Below are positions 1-11,689 of a stretch of 64,000 nucleotides of DNA, one piece after another. How positions within the stretch are numbered: the first letter of the stretch is position 1; every line of letters begins with the position of its first letter. A program made the position numbers and the translations under genes. Origin of the DNA: Pseudidiomarina homiensis (lineage in GTDB: Bacteria; Pseudomonadota; Gammaproteobacteria; Enterobacterales; Alteromonadaceae); NCBI RefSeq assembly GCF_003987225.1, contig NZ_PIPX01000003.1:1-64000 (forward strand), given 5' to 3'. The notes under the pieces are model-generated. The model did not search any database, was not told the origin of the DNA, and saw only the letters and a program-made list of their open reading frames with translations.

Positions 1-48
1 GGCCTGCCGCCAGCGTTCAATCTGAGCCATGATCAAACTCTTCAGTTT
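1..48 (-). rRNA. rrs: 16S ribosomal RNA, 5' end (partial)
   Basis: Read on the minus strand, this is the conserved start of small-subunit rRNA: the AGAGTTTGATCATGGCTCAG block lies at 22-41, followed by the ATTGAACGCTGGCGG context. The mature 5' end is placed near 48 by comparison with the usual AAACTGAAGAGTTTG start. The rest of the gene runs off the left edge, so an rRNA operon transcribed leftward begins just inside this window. Confidence 0.97.
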
Positions 49-224
49 AAAAGTTTAATCGACCCATTGAATTTCATGACTTAAGCTTTATTTTGTTAAG
101 CACTTCGTTCAATCAGTCAGGTGTACCCTTTCGTTAAACGAAAAGAGGTACTTGTCGCATCCGAAGATGCTTTTCTCTGCCTGAATCCGGTAAGTGCCCA
201 CACAGTTTGCTTGGCTTGATATAT

Positions 225-235
225 TGTTAAAGAAC
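225..235 (-). promoter_or_regulatory. rRNA leader boxA antitermination element
   Basis: On the minus strand this reads GTTCTTTAACA, matching the boxA of gammaproteobacterial rRNA leaders. It is followed downstream by a TGTGTGGGCACTT stretch, also typical of these leaders. BoxA recruits the NusB/NusE antitermination complex so that RNA polymerase passes through the structured rRNA genes. It lies about 180 nt upstream of the mature 16S end. Confidence 0.85.
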
Positions 236-275
236 GTTTCGCTCGGCCCTTTCGGAACTCTCGAGCGGGATGCGT

Positions 276-303
276 ATTTTACGCTTTCCCTTGTCAGCGT
301 CAA
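276..303 (-). promoter_or_regulatory. rRNA operon promoter P2
   Basis: Minus strand: -35 TTGACG (298-303), 16 bp spacer, -10 TAAAAT (276-281). An A-rich tract and the AAGATC-N6-GATCTT inverted repeat (302-319) sit immediately upstream of and touching the -35, as an UP element would. It lies closer to 16S than the second promoter at 389-416, the usual tandem P1-P2 arrangement. Confidence 0.75.
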
Positions 304-388
304 GATCATTTTTGATCTTTTTTTGCAGGCGCTATGCGCCGCTGACCGTTATCCCCTTTGGCTTTGCCCTCGGTGACAACGGCGGCGA

Positions 389-416
389 ATTATAAGGATC
401 ATTTAACTGGGTGCAA
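389..416 (-). promoter_or_regulatory. rRNA operon promoter P1
   Basis: Minus strand: -35 TTGCAC (411-416), 16 bp spacer, consensus -10 TATAAT (389-394), then a GC-rich discriminator (TCGCCGCCG). A 16 bp spacer plus GC-rich discriminator is typical of rRNA P1 promoters controlled by ppGpp/DksA and initiating-NTP levels. It begins about 35 bp beyond the 3' end of pssA. Confidence 0.8.
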
Positions 417-452
417 GATCTTTTTGCGAAATAAATACTGACTGCTCAGTTT

Positions 453-1283
453 TTAGTCGCCAGCGTCTTTTTTCTCTTCGGTTTGTTCTTTTTTTGCACT
501 CTTGTCAGCCTTTTCCTCGTCTTCATCACAGTCATCATCTGTATCACCGACGACATGCTTCAACTCAAGACGTTTCACTGAGCGTACAGTCAAGATTGGG
601 CCAGAAAGCGCATACAAGAAGAAAATACTAAACAGTACTAACGACGGCTCTGTTGCCACCACCACGAAAGCCAAAACCATCGCAAGGATAACGACAAAAG
701 GAACGCGTCCACGCCAATCAACATCTTTAAACGAGTGATAGCGGAAGTTACTTACCATCAATAAACCAGCACAAATGGTAATGATGGCGGCTAGGTAACT
801 AATAGAGTCAGGCGCAACTTCATACTTTGAGCCAACCCAAACTAGCCCGCTGACGATGGCGGCAGCACTAGGAATTGCTAAACCTTGGAAATAGCGTTTA
901 TCTGAAGAACCATGATTAGTATTAAAGCGAGCTAACCGCAGCGCTCCACCGGCAACGAAAATAAACGCCGCAAGCCAACCGAACTTACCTAAATCGGATA
1001 GTGCCCAGTTATACATCACGAGCGCCGGAGCCATACCGAAGGAAACGATATCAGCCATACTGTCGTATTCGGCACCAAAATCGCTTTGCGTATTTGTCAT
1101 TCGCGCGACTCGACCGTCCAAGCCGTCAAACACCATAGCGATGAAAATCGCAACAGCCGCAGATTCAAACTGGTTATTCATTGATGCGACAATGGCAAAA
1201 AAACCAGAGAAAAGTCCTGCCGTCGTCAGCAAGTTCGGTAATAAAAAGATGCCTCGGTTCTTCGTCGATGCATTATTTGGCAT
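453..1283 (-). CDS. pssA: CDP-diacylglycerol--serine O-phosphatidyltransferase
   Basis: Makes phosphatidylserine from CDP-diacylglycerol and L-serine, the committed step to phosphatidylethanolamine in the inner membrane. The 276 aa product is a multi-spanning membrane protein carrying the CDP-alcohol phosphotransferase signature at about residues 53-78 (DGLDGRVAR, then G-x3-D-x3-D). This is the integral-membrane type (Bacillus-like), not the soluble E. coli PssA. The last ~35 residues form a highly charged acidic then Lys/Glu-rich tail, presumably cytosolic and dispensable. It lies downstream of clpB on the same strand with a ~108 bp gap, so it probably has its own promoter. It ends just upstream of the rRNA P1 promoter. 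Confidence 0.93.
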   Translation of the reverse strand: MPNNASTKNRGIFLLPNLLTTAGLFSGFFAIVASMNNQFESAAVAIFIAMVFDGLDGRVARMTNTQSDFGAEYDSMADIVSFGMAPALVMYNWALSDLGKFGWLAAFIFVAGGALRLARFNTNHGSSDKRYFQGLAIPSAAAIVSGLVWVGSKYEVAPDSISYLAAIITICAGLLMVSNFRYHSFKDVDWRGRVPFVVILAMVLAFVVVATEPSLVLFSIFFLYALSGPILTVRSVKRLELKHVVGDTDDDCDEDEEKADKSAKKEQTEEKKDAGD

Positions 1284-1391
1284 AGTGCTTCCTGATTACA
1301 AATAGTTAAGACCGTGCAGGATAGCATAGCATGCGAGCCGCAATAAATAGGCTTTACAGCTCGCTGCTATAGGTTTGTCTCAGCAATACGG

Positions 1392-3965
1392 TTACTGACT
1401 GATGACAATTGCGTCATCTTGGTAATCTACTTTAATAGCTTTACCTGGCAGCAACTTCCCAGCTAATAACTGCTGTGCTAGTGGATTTTCGATCTCTTGC
1501 TGAATGGCACGTTTCAACGGTCGCGCACCAAATACTGGGTCAAAACCCGCAGCGGCAAGATGGTCGAGCGCAGCATCACTCAAATCAAGTCGATAATCAC
1601 GCTCAGCAAGACGTTTGTACAAACGTGCTAACTGAATCTGCGCAATTGAACGGATTTCTGACTTCGCCAATGGATGGAACACGACGGTTTCATCTACTCG
1701 ATTCAAAAATTCCGGACGGAAGTGATGTTGTAAGATCTCCATCACATCGGCTTTCATCTCATCATAACTTTGCTGGTGTGCTTTTTCTTGAATCACATCA
1801 GAGCCCAAGTTTGAGGTCATGATGATAACCGTATTGCGGAAATCTACGGTGCGCCCTTGCCCATCGGTTAAGCGTCCATCGTCCAATACTTGCAACAGGA
1901 TATTAAAAACGTCTGGGTGGGCTTTCTCCACTTCATCTAACAGAATCACTGAGTATGGCCGGCGTCGCACGGCTTCAGTTAGGTAGCCACCTTCTTCATA
2001 ACCTACATAACCCGGAGGTGCACCCACCAGTCGCGAAACCGCATGCTTTTCCATAAACTCGGACATGTCGATGCGCACCATGGCATCTTCAGTGTCAAAT
2101 AAGAACGCTGCCAGCGACTTACACAATTCGGTTTTACCTACGCCAGTTGGACCAAGGAATAAAAACGATCCAATCGGGCGCTGCGGATCGGACAAGCCAG
2201 CGCGCGAACGGCGAATGGCATTTGCCACCGACGTCACAGCTTCATCTTGACCCACCACCCGCTGGTGCAATTGGGTTTCCATCTGCAATAATTTCTCGCG
2301 CTCACCTTCGAGCATTTTGCTTACTGGAATACCCGTCCAGCGCGACAGTACATCGGCAATTTGCTCATCCGTAACCTTGTTCTTCAACAAGGTCATCTCT
2401 TTTCCTTCAGCTTCTTCAGCGGCCTTTAACTGACGCTCAAGCTCTGGAATACGTCCATACTGAAGTTCCGACATCCGATTTAAATCGCCAGCACGTTTGG
2501 CGATTTCTGAGTCACGTTTCGCCTCTTCCAACTGCGCCTTAATATTTTGCGCACCCTGCACGGCGGTCTTTTCGCTTAACCACACCTCTTCAAGCTCCGC
2601 ATACTTGCGCTGCTGATCCGCAAGCTCACGCTCAAGGCCTTCAAGGCGTTTTTTACTCGCCTCGTCATCTTCTTTTTGCATCGCTTTTTGTTCCAGCTGC
2701 AGCTGAATAATACGACGCTCAAGCCGATCAAGGTCCTCCGGCTTAGAATCAATTTGGATACGAATACTTGAGGCTGCTTCATCAATCAAATCGATCGCTT
2801 TGTCCGGCAATTGACGATCACTGATATAGCGATGCGATAAGGTCGCAGCCGCCACAATCGCTGGATCGGTGATTTGTACCGAGTGGTGCACCTCATAACG
2901 TTCTTTTAGCCCACGCAAGATCGCGATGGTGTCTTCCACGGAAGGCTCATCAACAAGCACTTTTTGGAAACGCCGCTCGAGCGCGGCATCTTTTTCAATG
3001 TATTGACGATACTCGTCGAGTGTCGTCGCGCCGACACAATGCAGCTCACCACGTGCGAGCGCAGGTTTGAGCATATTCCCGGCATCCATTGCGCCATCCG
3101 CTTTACCAGCGCCAACCATGGTGTGCAATTCATCAATAAAGAGAATAATGCGGCCTTCCTCTTTACTCAGTTCATTAAGGACCGCTTTCAAACGCTCCTC
3201 GAATTCACCACGATATTTAGCGCCGGCTAACAACGCGCCCAAATCCAGCGAAAGCACGCGCTTGTGTTTCAATCCCTCAGGCACCTCGCCATTGACAATA
3301 CGCTGTGCAAGGCCTTCCACAATTGCGGTTTTACCCACGCCTGGCTCGCCAATCAGCACTGGATTGTTCTTGGTACGGCGCTGCAACACTTGGATTGTGC
3401 GGCGAATCTCATCATCGCGTCCAATCACTGGATCAAGTTTGCCCTGCTCCGCCCGTTCCGTTAGATCAATAGTGTACTTGTCGAGGGCTTGGCGCTGATC
3501 TTCAGCGCTTTGGTCATTTACATTTTGACCACCGCGCACTTGTTGAATGGCTTGCTCGACTTTGTCACGGGTCACGCCTAAGCCTTTAAGCATATCGCCA
3601 AGCTTGCCCTTGTCTTCAGTTGCCGCCAACACGAATAGCTCAGACGAGATGTACTGGTCGTTGCGTTTTTGTGCATACTTGTCACACAAATTAAGCAGCG
3701 TTCCAGTGGCCGCTGACGCCTGCACTTCGCCACCCACGCCCTCTACTTGAGGCAGGCCGTCCAGCGCGCGACTCAGCTCAGTCCGCAATCGATTACTGTC
3801 GATTTGTAAATAGGTTAAGAGTGGCCGCAAGGTGCCACCGTCCTGGTTAAGCAACGCGTGCATAATATGCACCGGCTCAATAAATTGGTGATCGCGACCT
3901 AATGCCAATGATTGCGCATCAGCGATCGCTAATTGAAATTTATGGGTTAATTTGTCAAAACGCAT
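1392..3965 (-). CDS. clpB: ATP-dependent disaggregase ClpB
   Basis: Hexameric AAA+ chaperone that pulls polypeptides out of aggregates together with DnaK/DnaJ/GrpE. At 857 aa it matches full-length ClpB. It has an N-terminal Clp_N double repeat (about 1-145), NBD1 with Walker A GEPGVGKT (206-213), the long charged coiled-coil middle domain (about 410-530) that separates ClpB from ClpA/ClpC, and NBD2 with Walker A GPTGVGKT (about 605-612), ending in the C-terminal ClpB domain. The start ATG follows a GAGGT Shine-Dalgarno. A sigma-32-like promoter lies 40-68 bp upstream (4005-4033), in keeping with heat-shock control. It sits between pgeF and pssA. Confidence 0.97.
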   Translation of the reverse strand: MRFDKLTHKFQLAIADAQSLALGRDHQFIEPVHIMHALLNQDGGTLRPLLTYLQIDSNRLRTELSRALDGLPQVEGVGGEVQASAATGTLLNLCDKYAQKRNDQYISSELFVLAATEDKGKLGDMLKGLGVTRDKVEQAIQQVRGGQNVNDQSAEDQRQALDKYTIDLTERAEQGKLDPVIGRDDEIRRTIQVLQRRTKNNPVLIGEPGVGKTAIVEGLAQRIVNGEVPEGLKHKRVLSLDLGALLAGAKYRGEFEERLKAVLNELSKEEGRIILFIDELHTMVGAGKADGAMDAGNMLKPALARGELHCVGATTLDEYRQYIEKDAALERRFQKVLVDEPSVEDTIAILRGLKERYEVHHSVQITDPAIVAAATLSHRYISDRQLPDKAIDLIDEAASSIRIQIDSKPEDLDRLERRIIQLQLEQKAMQKEDDEASKKRLEGLERELADQQRKYAELEEVWLSEKTAVQGAQNIKAQLEEAKRDSEIAKRAGDLNRMSELQYGRIPELERQLKAAEEAEGKEMTLLKNKVTDEQIADVLSRWTGIPVSKMLEGEREKLLQMETQLHQRVVGQDEAVTSVANAIRRSRAGLSDPQRPIGSFLFLGPTGVGKTELCKSLAAFLFDTEDAMVRIDMSEFMEKHAVSRLVGAPPGYVGYEEGGYLTEAVRRRPYSVILLDEVEKAHPDVFNILLQVLDDGRLTDGQGRTVDFRNTVIIMTSNLGSDVIQEKAHQQSYDEMKADVMEILQHHFRPEFLNRVDETVVFHPLAKSEIRSIAQIQLARLYKRLAERDYRLDLSDAALDHLAAAGFDPVFGARPLKRAIQQEIENPLAQQLLAGKLLPGKAIKVDYQDDAIVISQ

Positions 3966-4004
3966 GATTTTACTACCTCACATACGATAAAAGTCCTTGT
4001 CGTT

Positions 4005-4033
4005 AATGTGGGTATAAAATAAGCAGTTTCAAG
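4005..4033 (-). promoter_or_regulatory. sigma-32 (RpoH) heat-shock promoter of clpB
   Basis: Minus strand: CTTGAAA (4027-4033), 14 bp spacer, CCCACATT (4005-4012). This closely matches the RpoH consensus CTTGAAA-N11-16-CCCCATnT. It lies in the 76 bp gap between the pgeF stop and the clpB start, so clpB can be induced by heat independently of the upstream rluD-pgeF genes. Confidence 0.82.
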
Positions 4034-4041
4034 TGCGCGAG

Positions 4042-4770
4042 TTAACTTTTCCAGATCAAGCTAGCAATACGCCCTGCTGCAGGATTCTCGCGGTGGGAAG
4101 AAAAACGCGGGTCACTATAGGTACATAGGCCACTCTGGGTGACACGAGCCACGCCGCAGCCGCGCAAAACCCGCTCGGCAAGTAACGGTAGATCGGCAAG
4201 CCACTTTTGCTGAGTTTGCGGAGAAAACGTCGATTTATCGGCTAAGCCATGCTGCGCGAAAGCTTGGTAAACGTCTGCGCCAACTTGAAAATACGCGCGC
4301 GAAATTGCTGGGCCAATATAAGCTTGCAGTTGCTGTGGCAATTTAGGCAGCGCAGCTACCGTATTTGTGACTATTCCCGACACCAAACCGCGCCAACCTG
4401 CATGAGCTGCAGCAATCACCTCACCGTCATCACTAACCATAAGTATCGGCAAGCAGTCGGCGGTCAACACCGCACATACCGACGGCGTAGTTTGCGCCCA
4501 AATCGCATCAGCGGCAACGCCAGCACTGCAGTTTTCGTAACTGACAACATTTGCACTGTGGTACTGCGCTAGCCACTTTGGTGCCACTGGCAAGGCTAAT
4601 TGACGTTGCAATAAGCGGCGATGGCGAATCACCTTAGCTGGGTCATCGCCAACATGCACTGCAAGGTTGCCAGGTTCATCAACGGTCGTGATGCGAGCCT
4701 GCACCCCGTTTGGCAAGCGCCATTCAGGGACAATTCCAAAAGCGTGATTAGTGACGTTCGTCGTGGCCAT
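4042..4770 (-). CDS. pgeF: Purine nucleoside phosphorylase / laccase-domain protein YfiH (PgeF)
   Basis: Member of the YfiH/LACC1 family. Bacterial members were first called polyphenol oxidases and were later reported to act on purine nucleosides and to edit peptidoglycan precursors in E. coli. Family metal-site motifs are visible: LTADCLP (Cys) near residue 110 and HAGWRG near residue 130, with a further GLCTY Cys near the C-terminus. The start is set at ATG 4770 (MATTNVTNH, 242 aa). The longer frame would add 21 Cys-rich residues that only mirror the rluD end. The start lies inside rluD, a 23 bp overlap suggesting translational coupling, and rluD-pgeF(yfiH)-clpB is a conserved gammaproteobacterial order. 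Confidence 0.9.
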   Translation of the reverse strand: MATTNVTNHAFGIVPEWRLPNGVQARITTVDEPGNLAVHVGDDPAKVIRHRRLLQRQLALPVAPKWLAQYHSANVVSYENCSAGVAADAIWAQTTPSVCAVLTADCLPILMVSDDGEVIAAAHAGWRGLVSGIVTNTVAALPKLPQQLQAYIGPAISRAYFQVGADVYQAFAQHGLADKSTFSPQTQQKWLADLPLLAERVLRGCGVARVTQSGLCTYSDPRFSSHRENPAAGRIASLIWKS

Positions 4771-5725
4771 GGGTTTGCCTATCGACGCGCAGCAGCTGCA
4801 ACAACTCAACAAAATCTGGCGGCGTTGGCGCATCCCAGCTCATCCATTCACCAGTGATTGGGTGATGCAGTGACAGCCGCGCGGCATGCAAGGCTTGGCG
4901 CTTAAAGCCACGCAAGTATGCTAATAGTTCGGGTGACGCATTTTGTGGCGGCCGTGGACGACCGCCGTAGGTAAAATCACCGACCAACGGATGACGTAAG
5001 TGAGCCATGTGCACGCGAATTTGGTGGGTACGCCCAGTTTCCAAGCGCAGCCGCAGATGAGTGTGATTGCGAAAACGCTCCACTACGCGATAGTGCGTCA
5101 CCGCCGGTTTGCCCATCGGGACCACCGCCATATGCGTGCGTTTGGTCGGATGGCGACCAATGGGCTCATCGATATGTCCGCCTGCAGTCATCGGTCCATT
5201 ACACACCGCTTCATACTCACGGGTGATTTCGCGCTCTTGCATCGCCGCCACCAAATGCGTTTGTGCCGGCAGGTTTTTAGCCACCACCATCAAGCCAGTG
5301 GTGTCTTTATCGAGTCGGTGAATAATACCCGCACGCGGAACCTGATCAATCGCTGGAAAATGATGCAACAAAGCGTTGAGCAAAGTGCCATCTGGCGTAC
5401 CTGCACCTGGATGAACCACGAGTCCAGCCGGCTTATTCAGCACTAAGATGTCGTCGTCTTCGTACACAATGTCTAATTTTATCGCTTGCGGTTCAAAACG
5501 TTGTTCTTCAACGATTTCAGCATTGACGGTGACCGTCATACCCGTAATCACTTTTTCGCGAGGTTTGTCGACGACCACGTCATCAACCTGCACCCAACCA
5601 TCGGTGATCCACGTTTTTAACCGCGATCGTGAGTAGTCAGGGAACAACTCCGCAAGTGTTTGGTCCAAGCGTTTGCCGTTGCACGTAGCAGGGACCGTAC
5701 CCGTTAATTCAATATGTTCACTCAT
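4748..5725 (-). CDS. rluD: 23S rRNA pseudouridine synthase D
   Basis: Converts U1911, U1915 and U1917 of helix 69 of 23S rRNA to pseudouridine, needed for normal 50S assembly and termination. It has an N-terminal S4 RNA-binding domain (about 1-75) and an RluA-type catalytic domain with GIIHRLDKDTTGL carrying the catalytic Asp. The start is taken at ATG 5725 (MSEHIELTG), giving 325 aa, almost the length of E. coli RluD; the upstream in-frame 18 codons look non-coding. It is divergent from bamD, the standard arrangement in this group, with pgeF overlapping its 3' end. Confidence 0.95.
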   Translation of the reverse strand: MSEHIELTGTVPATCNGKRLDQTLAELFPDYSRSRLKTWITDGWVQVDDVVVDKPREKVITGMTVTVNAEIVEEQRFEPQAIKLDIVYEDDDILVLNKPAGLVVHPGAGTPDGTLLNALLHHFPAIDQVPRAGIIHRLDKDTTGLMVVAKNLPAQTHLVAAMQEREITREYEAVCNGPMTAGGHIDEPIGRHPTKRTHMAVVPMGKPAVTHYRVVERFRNHTHLRLRLETGRTHQIRVHMAHLRHPLVGDFTYGGRPRPPQNASPELLAYLRGFKRQALHAARLSLHHPITGEWMSWDAPTPPDFVELLQLLRVDRQTHGHDERH

Positions 5726-5854
5726 AAAATAGACAATGGACCTGTGAAAGCAGCAAAGGCTGCGATAGAATGCATGCAAATTCGATGTGTATAGTGTACC
5801 TGTTTGGTCGGCTAGGCACCAAAACTAAATCAACAGAGATCAGAACAACTGCTT

Positions 5855-6592
5855 ATGAAACTGCGTATTAGTTTGCTGTTAGCGCTTTCCGTCATGCTCT
5901 CGGCATGTTCAAGTTCACCGGATGAAGATGAAATCACTTCAGCTGTTCTCAATGATGCGGCGTTACTTTATGAAAAAGCCCAAGGCAGTATCGCTGCCGG
6001 TAATTTCAGTACCGCACAAAGCATCCTGCAACAACATGCAACACGTTACCCGTTTGGACCTTATGCACACCAAGTGCAAATGGACCAAATTTACGTGAAC
6101 TACAAGTTGGGCGACATCGATAAAGCACTGGCTGAAGTCGACCGTTTCATGCAGCTGAACCCAAATCACCCTAACCTAGATTACGTGATGTATATGCGCG
6201 GGTTGATTAACCAACGTGCCGATTCGAATGCTGTGCAAGAATTCGTCGGCATTGATCGCTCTGACCGTGATCCCAGTAAAGCTGAGGAAGCTTTCAACGA
6301 TTTCACATCGTTGCTGCGTCGCTACCCTGACTCAAAATACTCTGCGGATGCGAAACAGCGTATGGTTGCGATCAAAAGTCGCCTCGCAAAATATGAGCTT
6401 GCGGTAGCCGAATATTATATGAAACGTAAAGCTTGGTTAGCTGCTGCGAACCGCGGCAAGTATGTATTGGAGAGCTTTCCTGATACACCGGAAACCCAAC
6501 GCGCATTGGAAATCATGATCACTAGCTACGATGCATTAGGTCTTGAAGAGTTGAGTGCAAGTGCACAAGCCACGTTAAACACTAACTTCTAG
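5855..6592 (+). CDS. bamD: Outer membrane protein assembly lipoprotein BamD
   Basis: Essential lipoprotein of the BAM complex that folds beta-barrel proteins into the outer membrane; it contacts BamA on the periplasmic side. The 245 aa product starts with a lipoprotein signal (MKLRISLLLALSVMLSAC, lipobox LSAC with Cys18) followed by TPR-like helical repeats. Length equals E. coli BamD (245). It is divergent from rluD and converges on glnB, with a shared stem-loop at 6620-6643 ending transcription. Confidence 0.96.
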   Translation: MKLRISLLLALSVMLSACSSSPDEDEITSAVLNDAALLYEKAQGSIAAGNFSTAQSILQQHATRYPFGPYAHQVQMDQIYVNYKLGDIDKALAEVDRFMQLNPNHPNLDYVMYMRGLINQRADSNAVQEFVGIDRSDRDPSKAEEAFNDFTSLLRRYPDSKYSADAKQRMVAIKSRLAKYELAVAEYYMKRKAWLAAANRGKYVLESFPDTPETQRALEIMITSYDALGLEELSASAQATLNTNF

Positions 6593-6619
6593 TGTGCCGA
6601 ACAAGCCTTTAATGTTACC

Positions 6620-8633
<2,014 letters not shown>

Positions 8634-8707
8634 AGTGTACTTTTACCTCTGCGCGTAACTAAGCTGCGCATAATATAGCAGGCTGTTGCGGTGGGCAAAT
8701 ACTGTGA

Positions 8708-9226
8708 CTAAAGATGGCCTAAAGTAAAAGCACAGTCGCCACTGGTGATTTGTAGGGTTTGCGACGCCTCATCAAGCGTGGCCAGCTCGGCCCACTGGTA
8801 GTAAACCGTACGCGCCACTTTAGCTAATAAGCCATGGTCAAGCTGCACATAGGGGACTTGGTCCTTTACCAACAACGGATAATCATCTGAGAGTGGGTAT
8901 TGGGTATCAACGTTGGTGGTGACTTGAATAACGCTGCCCTGCTCGTTATTGATCTGTTGCCAAGCAACAATCAATAACGGCGCATCGGCGACGCTAATTT
9001 TCACCTTCTCGACCGGCGTTACCAGGAAGTGTTCGCCGTTCTCACACACCAGCACCGAGGCAAACAATTTAACCAGGCGCTCGCGCCCAATCGGTGAGTT
9101 TTGATAAAACCATTTGCCATTAGCGTCGATGTGAAGTGGGATTTCACCACAGTACTGCGGGTCCCATTGCTCGGTGGGAGCGTGATTGCGCAGTTCTAAT
9201 GATTTTAGAAGCTGCTGTAATTGCAT
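8708..9226 (-). CDS. DUF1285 family protein
   Basis: A 172 aa soluble protein matching the DUF1285 family of proteobacterial proteins, judged by the N-terminal WDPQYCGEIPLHIDANGKWF block followed by IGRERLVKLFASVL and FLVTPVEKV. No catalytic motif is evident and the function is unknown. It begins 4 bp after the stop of the response regulator at 9231-9857, so the two are surely co-transcribed. Confidence 0.8.
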   Translation of the reverse strand: MQLQQLLKSLELRNHAPTEQWDPQYCGEIPLHIDANGKWFYQNSPIGRERLVKLFASVLVCENGEHFLVTPVEKVKISVADAPLLIVAWQQINNEQGSVIQVTTNVDTQYPLSDDYPLLVKDQVPYVQLDHGLLAKVARTVYYQWAELATLDEASQTLQITSGDCAFTLGHL

Positions 9227-9230
9227 AGTG

Positions 9231-9857
9231 TTAACTCACAAGTCGTTTCTGACGAAGTAAATACCAAAGCGTTGCTTCAGTGCGATTTGAAACTTTAATC
9301 GCTTTAAATATAGCAGAAAGATGGACGCGGATGGTGCCTTCGGTAATCCCGAGAATCGTGGCGATTTCTTTGTTTGAAAGTCCTTGCGCTAACAACTGCA
9401 TGATTTCAAGTTGTCGTGGCGATAGAAAATTTTCTGCTTGGCTATTACGAATTGGCATATCCGTTAGCTTCGTTTCATCTGGCACATAACGGTCGTTACG
9501 CAGTAAAGTGCGTACTGCATGTTTGGCTTCTTCGGCACTTGAGTCTTTCGGTAAGTAACTACGTACGCCAGCGCTCATTGCCTGACGAACCTCGGTCATC
9601 GGTCGTGGCCAGCAGAAAAGAACCACATGCGCAGTTGGTGCGTAATGTTTTATTTGCGCAAGGGTTGGACGTAACTCGGCATCAGGTAAGTCCATATCGA
9701 GAAAAATTAAATTATACTGGCTACTGTGTTGTAGATACTCATTTGCCAACTCAAAAGTCGGCGCTTCGAAGATGGATAGCTCCGAAGTGTAGCTTGTGCA
9801 AAGATGGATAAGTCCAGCACGAGTAAAAAATTGAGAATCTATTATTAGTATTTTCAT
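9231..9857 (-). CDS. LuxR/NarL-family response regulator
   Basis: A 208 aa two-domain regulator: receiver domain (about 1-118) and C-terminal LuxR HTH (about 143-205, with LSPRQLEIMQLLAQGLSNKEIA). The presumed phosphoacceptor is Asp54 (FLDMDLPD) and the conserved Lys is 104 (YLPKDS). The usual acidic pair is only partly kept (IIDSQ: Asp7-Ser8), and the Thr/Ser switch position lies in LFCWPRP rather than a standard T/S-A-x motif. Phosphorylation may therefore be weak or absent. No histidine kinase lies in the window, so it is an orphan here. It leads a two-gene unit with the DUF1285 gene. Its targets cannot be told from the sequence. Confidence 0.88.
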   Translation of the reverse strand: MKILIIDSQFFTRAGLIHLCTSYTSELSIFEAPTFELANEYLQHSSQYNLIFLDMDLPDAELRPTLAQIKHYAPTAHVVLFCWPRPMTEVRQAMSAGVRSYLPKDSSAEEAKHAVRTLLRNDRYVPDETKLTDMPIRNSQAENFLSPRQLEIMQLLAQGLSNKEIATILGITEGTIRVHLSAIFKAIKVSNRTEATLWYLLRQKRLVS

Positions 9858-10000
9858 AGCTCTTTGCGCAATTGTTAGTATGTGAACAGTTTACACGGAT
9901 CATATACGTTTTTGAAACATTTGAGAGCGATAGTTGTAAACAAATATAAACCTTAAATAAACGATACGTTGATCGTCATAAACACTACAGAGAGAATGCC

Positions 10001-11680
10001 ATGCGAATTGTATCATCCTTGTTAGCACTAACATTTAGCTTAGTCGCTTACACCGCAAATGCACAATCGACCCTTTATTTTAACTTTCAAGGTTACACGC
10101 TTACCGGCACAGTCGGTGAAGACGCTCAACTGAAACACTTTGATGGTCTAGTGGTGAAAGACGGAAAAGTCGCTGCTACCGGTGACGCCGAAGTCTTAGG
10201 CAAATTATTCGCTAGTGACGAGCTTGCCCGTGTCGATTTGCAAGGCAAAACCGTTTTACCCGGCATCATTGATGCGCATGGACACATGCTGGGTCTCGGT
10301 GAAAACTTAATGCAGGTGGACTTACGCGAAGCAGCGTCTGAGCAAGATGCCGTTGAACGAGTCGTCGCCTTTGCCGAAACCGAAAACGGCGAATGGGTCA
10401 TTGGCCGCGGTTGGAACCAAGAAAATTGGCAAATTCGCAAATTTCCGACGACGGCAAGTCTGGATGAGTTTCTTACCGACCGCCCGGTGTGGTTAACGCG
10501 TGTCGATGGTCACGCCGGTTGGGCCAACAGCAAAGCATTAGAGCTTGCGGGGATCACCGCAAACACGGTAAGCCCAGAAGGTGGCGAAATTATTCGCGAT
10601 GACAATGGCCAACCCACCGGCGTACTCATCGACAATGCCATGGCTTTGGTTGAACAAAAGCTGCCACAAAAAGATGCTGACTATCACCGTCGTGCGCTAA
10701 CTGCGGCGTTCGACCATTTAGCATCAGAAGGTATTACTGGCGTACACGATGCCGGCGTTGACGCCACTAACTTAGCTGTTTACCAAGAATTGGCAGCGGC
10801 TGAAGCAATGCCAGTGCGTGTTTACGCAATGCTAAGTGCAATGGAGCCAAGCCTGCCAGAGTTGCTCGCCGCGGGTCCGATTACCACCGACGATGATCGC
10901 TTAACCGTGCGCAGCGTTAAAATCTATACTGACGGCGCATTGGGTAGTCGTGGTGCAGCGCTAATTGAACCTTACCATGATGATCCAAATAATCGTGGTC
11001 TGCTGGTCACCCAACCTGGAGCCATTGAAGACCTGTTCGAACTGATTATTCCGTATGGTTTCCAAATCAATATCCATGCCATTGGTGATCGCGCCAATCG
11101 TATTGCTCTCGATAAATTCGCCGCAGCTTACGAAACGGTTGGTGGACGGAATCTTCGTCACCGTATCGAACATGCGCAGGTTGTCCATCCTGATGACCTA
11201 AGTCGCTTTGCCGATCTTGATGTGATTGCCTCAATGCAGCCTACGCATGCGACGTCCGACAAAAACATGGCCGAAGATCGACTCGGTAAAGCCCGCATGC
11301 GCGGTGCTTATGCATGGCAGACGTTCCTGCAACAAGGCACCATTGTTGCGGCGGGCTCGGACTTCCCGGTTGAGTTATCGAACCCATTCTTTGGCGTTCA
11401 TGCTGCGGTAACCCGACAAGATCGTGACAATCAGCCGAAAGGTGGCTGGTATGCCCACGAAGCCATGACTTTAGAGCAAGCGCTGCGCGCCTTTACCCTT
11501 GATGCGGCCTATGCTGCGGGGCAAGAGCAGGTACTTGGTAGTTTAGAACCGGGTAAATGGGCGGATTTCATTGTTCTTGATCAAGACCCGTTTGCCGTAG
11601 ATAGCGCTAAACTATGGCGCGCCAACGTTTTAGCGACTTATGTTGCTGGCGAAGCGGTCTACCAACAGTCTCAACAATAG
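10001..11680 (+). CDS. Secreted amidohydrolase, YtcJ-like family
   Basis: A 559 aa protein with a Sec signal peptide (about 1-21, cut after ANA) and a metal-dependent amidohydrolase-3 fold. The HxH metal site is in DAHGHMLGLG (about residue 91), followed by other family blocks: GRGWNQENW, VKIYTDGALGSRGAAL, NIHAIGDRANR, HRIEHAQVV and AAGSDFPVE. Close homologues are annotated as exported amidohydrolases of unknown substrate; cleavage of cyclic amides or N-substituted amino compounds is plausible. A 10 bp gap to pdxH suggests co-transcription. Its likely promoter lies in the AT-rich 9858-10000 gap. Confidence 0.88.
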   Translation: MRIVSSLLALTFSLVAYTANAQSTLYFNFQGYTLTGTVGEDAQLKHFDGLVVKDGKVAATGDAEVLGKLFASDELARVDLQGKTVLPGIIDAHGHMLGLGENLMQVDLREAASEQDAVERVVAFAETENGEWVIGRGWNQENWQIRKFPTTASLDEFLTDRPVWLTRVDGHAGWANSKALELAGITANTVSPEGGEIIRDDNGQPTGVLIDNAMALVEQKLPQKDADYHRRALTAAFDHLASEGITGVHDAGVDATNLAVYQELAAAEAMPVRVYAMLSAMEPSLPELLAAGPITTDDDRLTVRSVKIYTDGALGSRGAALIEPYHDDPNNRGLLVTQPGAIEDLFELIIPYGFQINIHAIGDRANRIALDKFAAAYETVGGRNLRHRIEHAQVVHPDDLSRFADLDVIASMQPTHATSDKNMAEDRLGKARMRGAYAWQTFLQQGTIVAAGSDFPVELSNPFFGVHAAVTRQDRDNQPKGGWYAHEAMTLEQALRAFTLDAAYAAGQEQVLGSLEPGKWADFIVLDQDPFAVDSAKLWRANVLATYVAGEAVYQQSQQ

Positions 11681-11689
11681 AGGTAAGCT

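Noticed and set aside
1330-1375. GCGAGC/GCTCGC stem between clpB and pssA as a terminator
   Set aside because: Six-bp stem with a ~20 nt loop and no T-run on the minus strand; not convincing.
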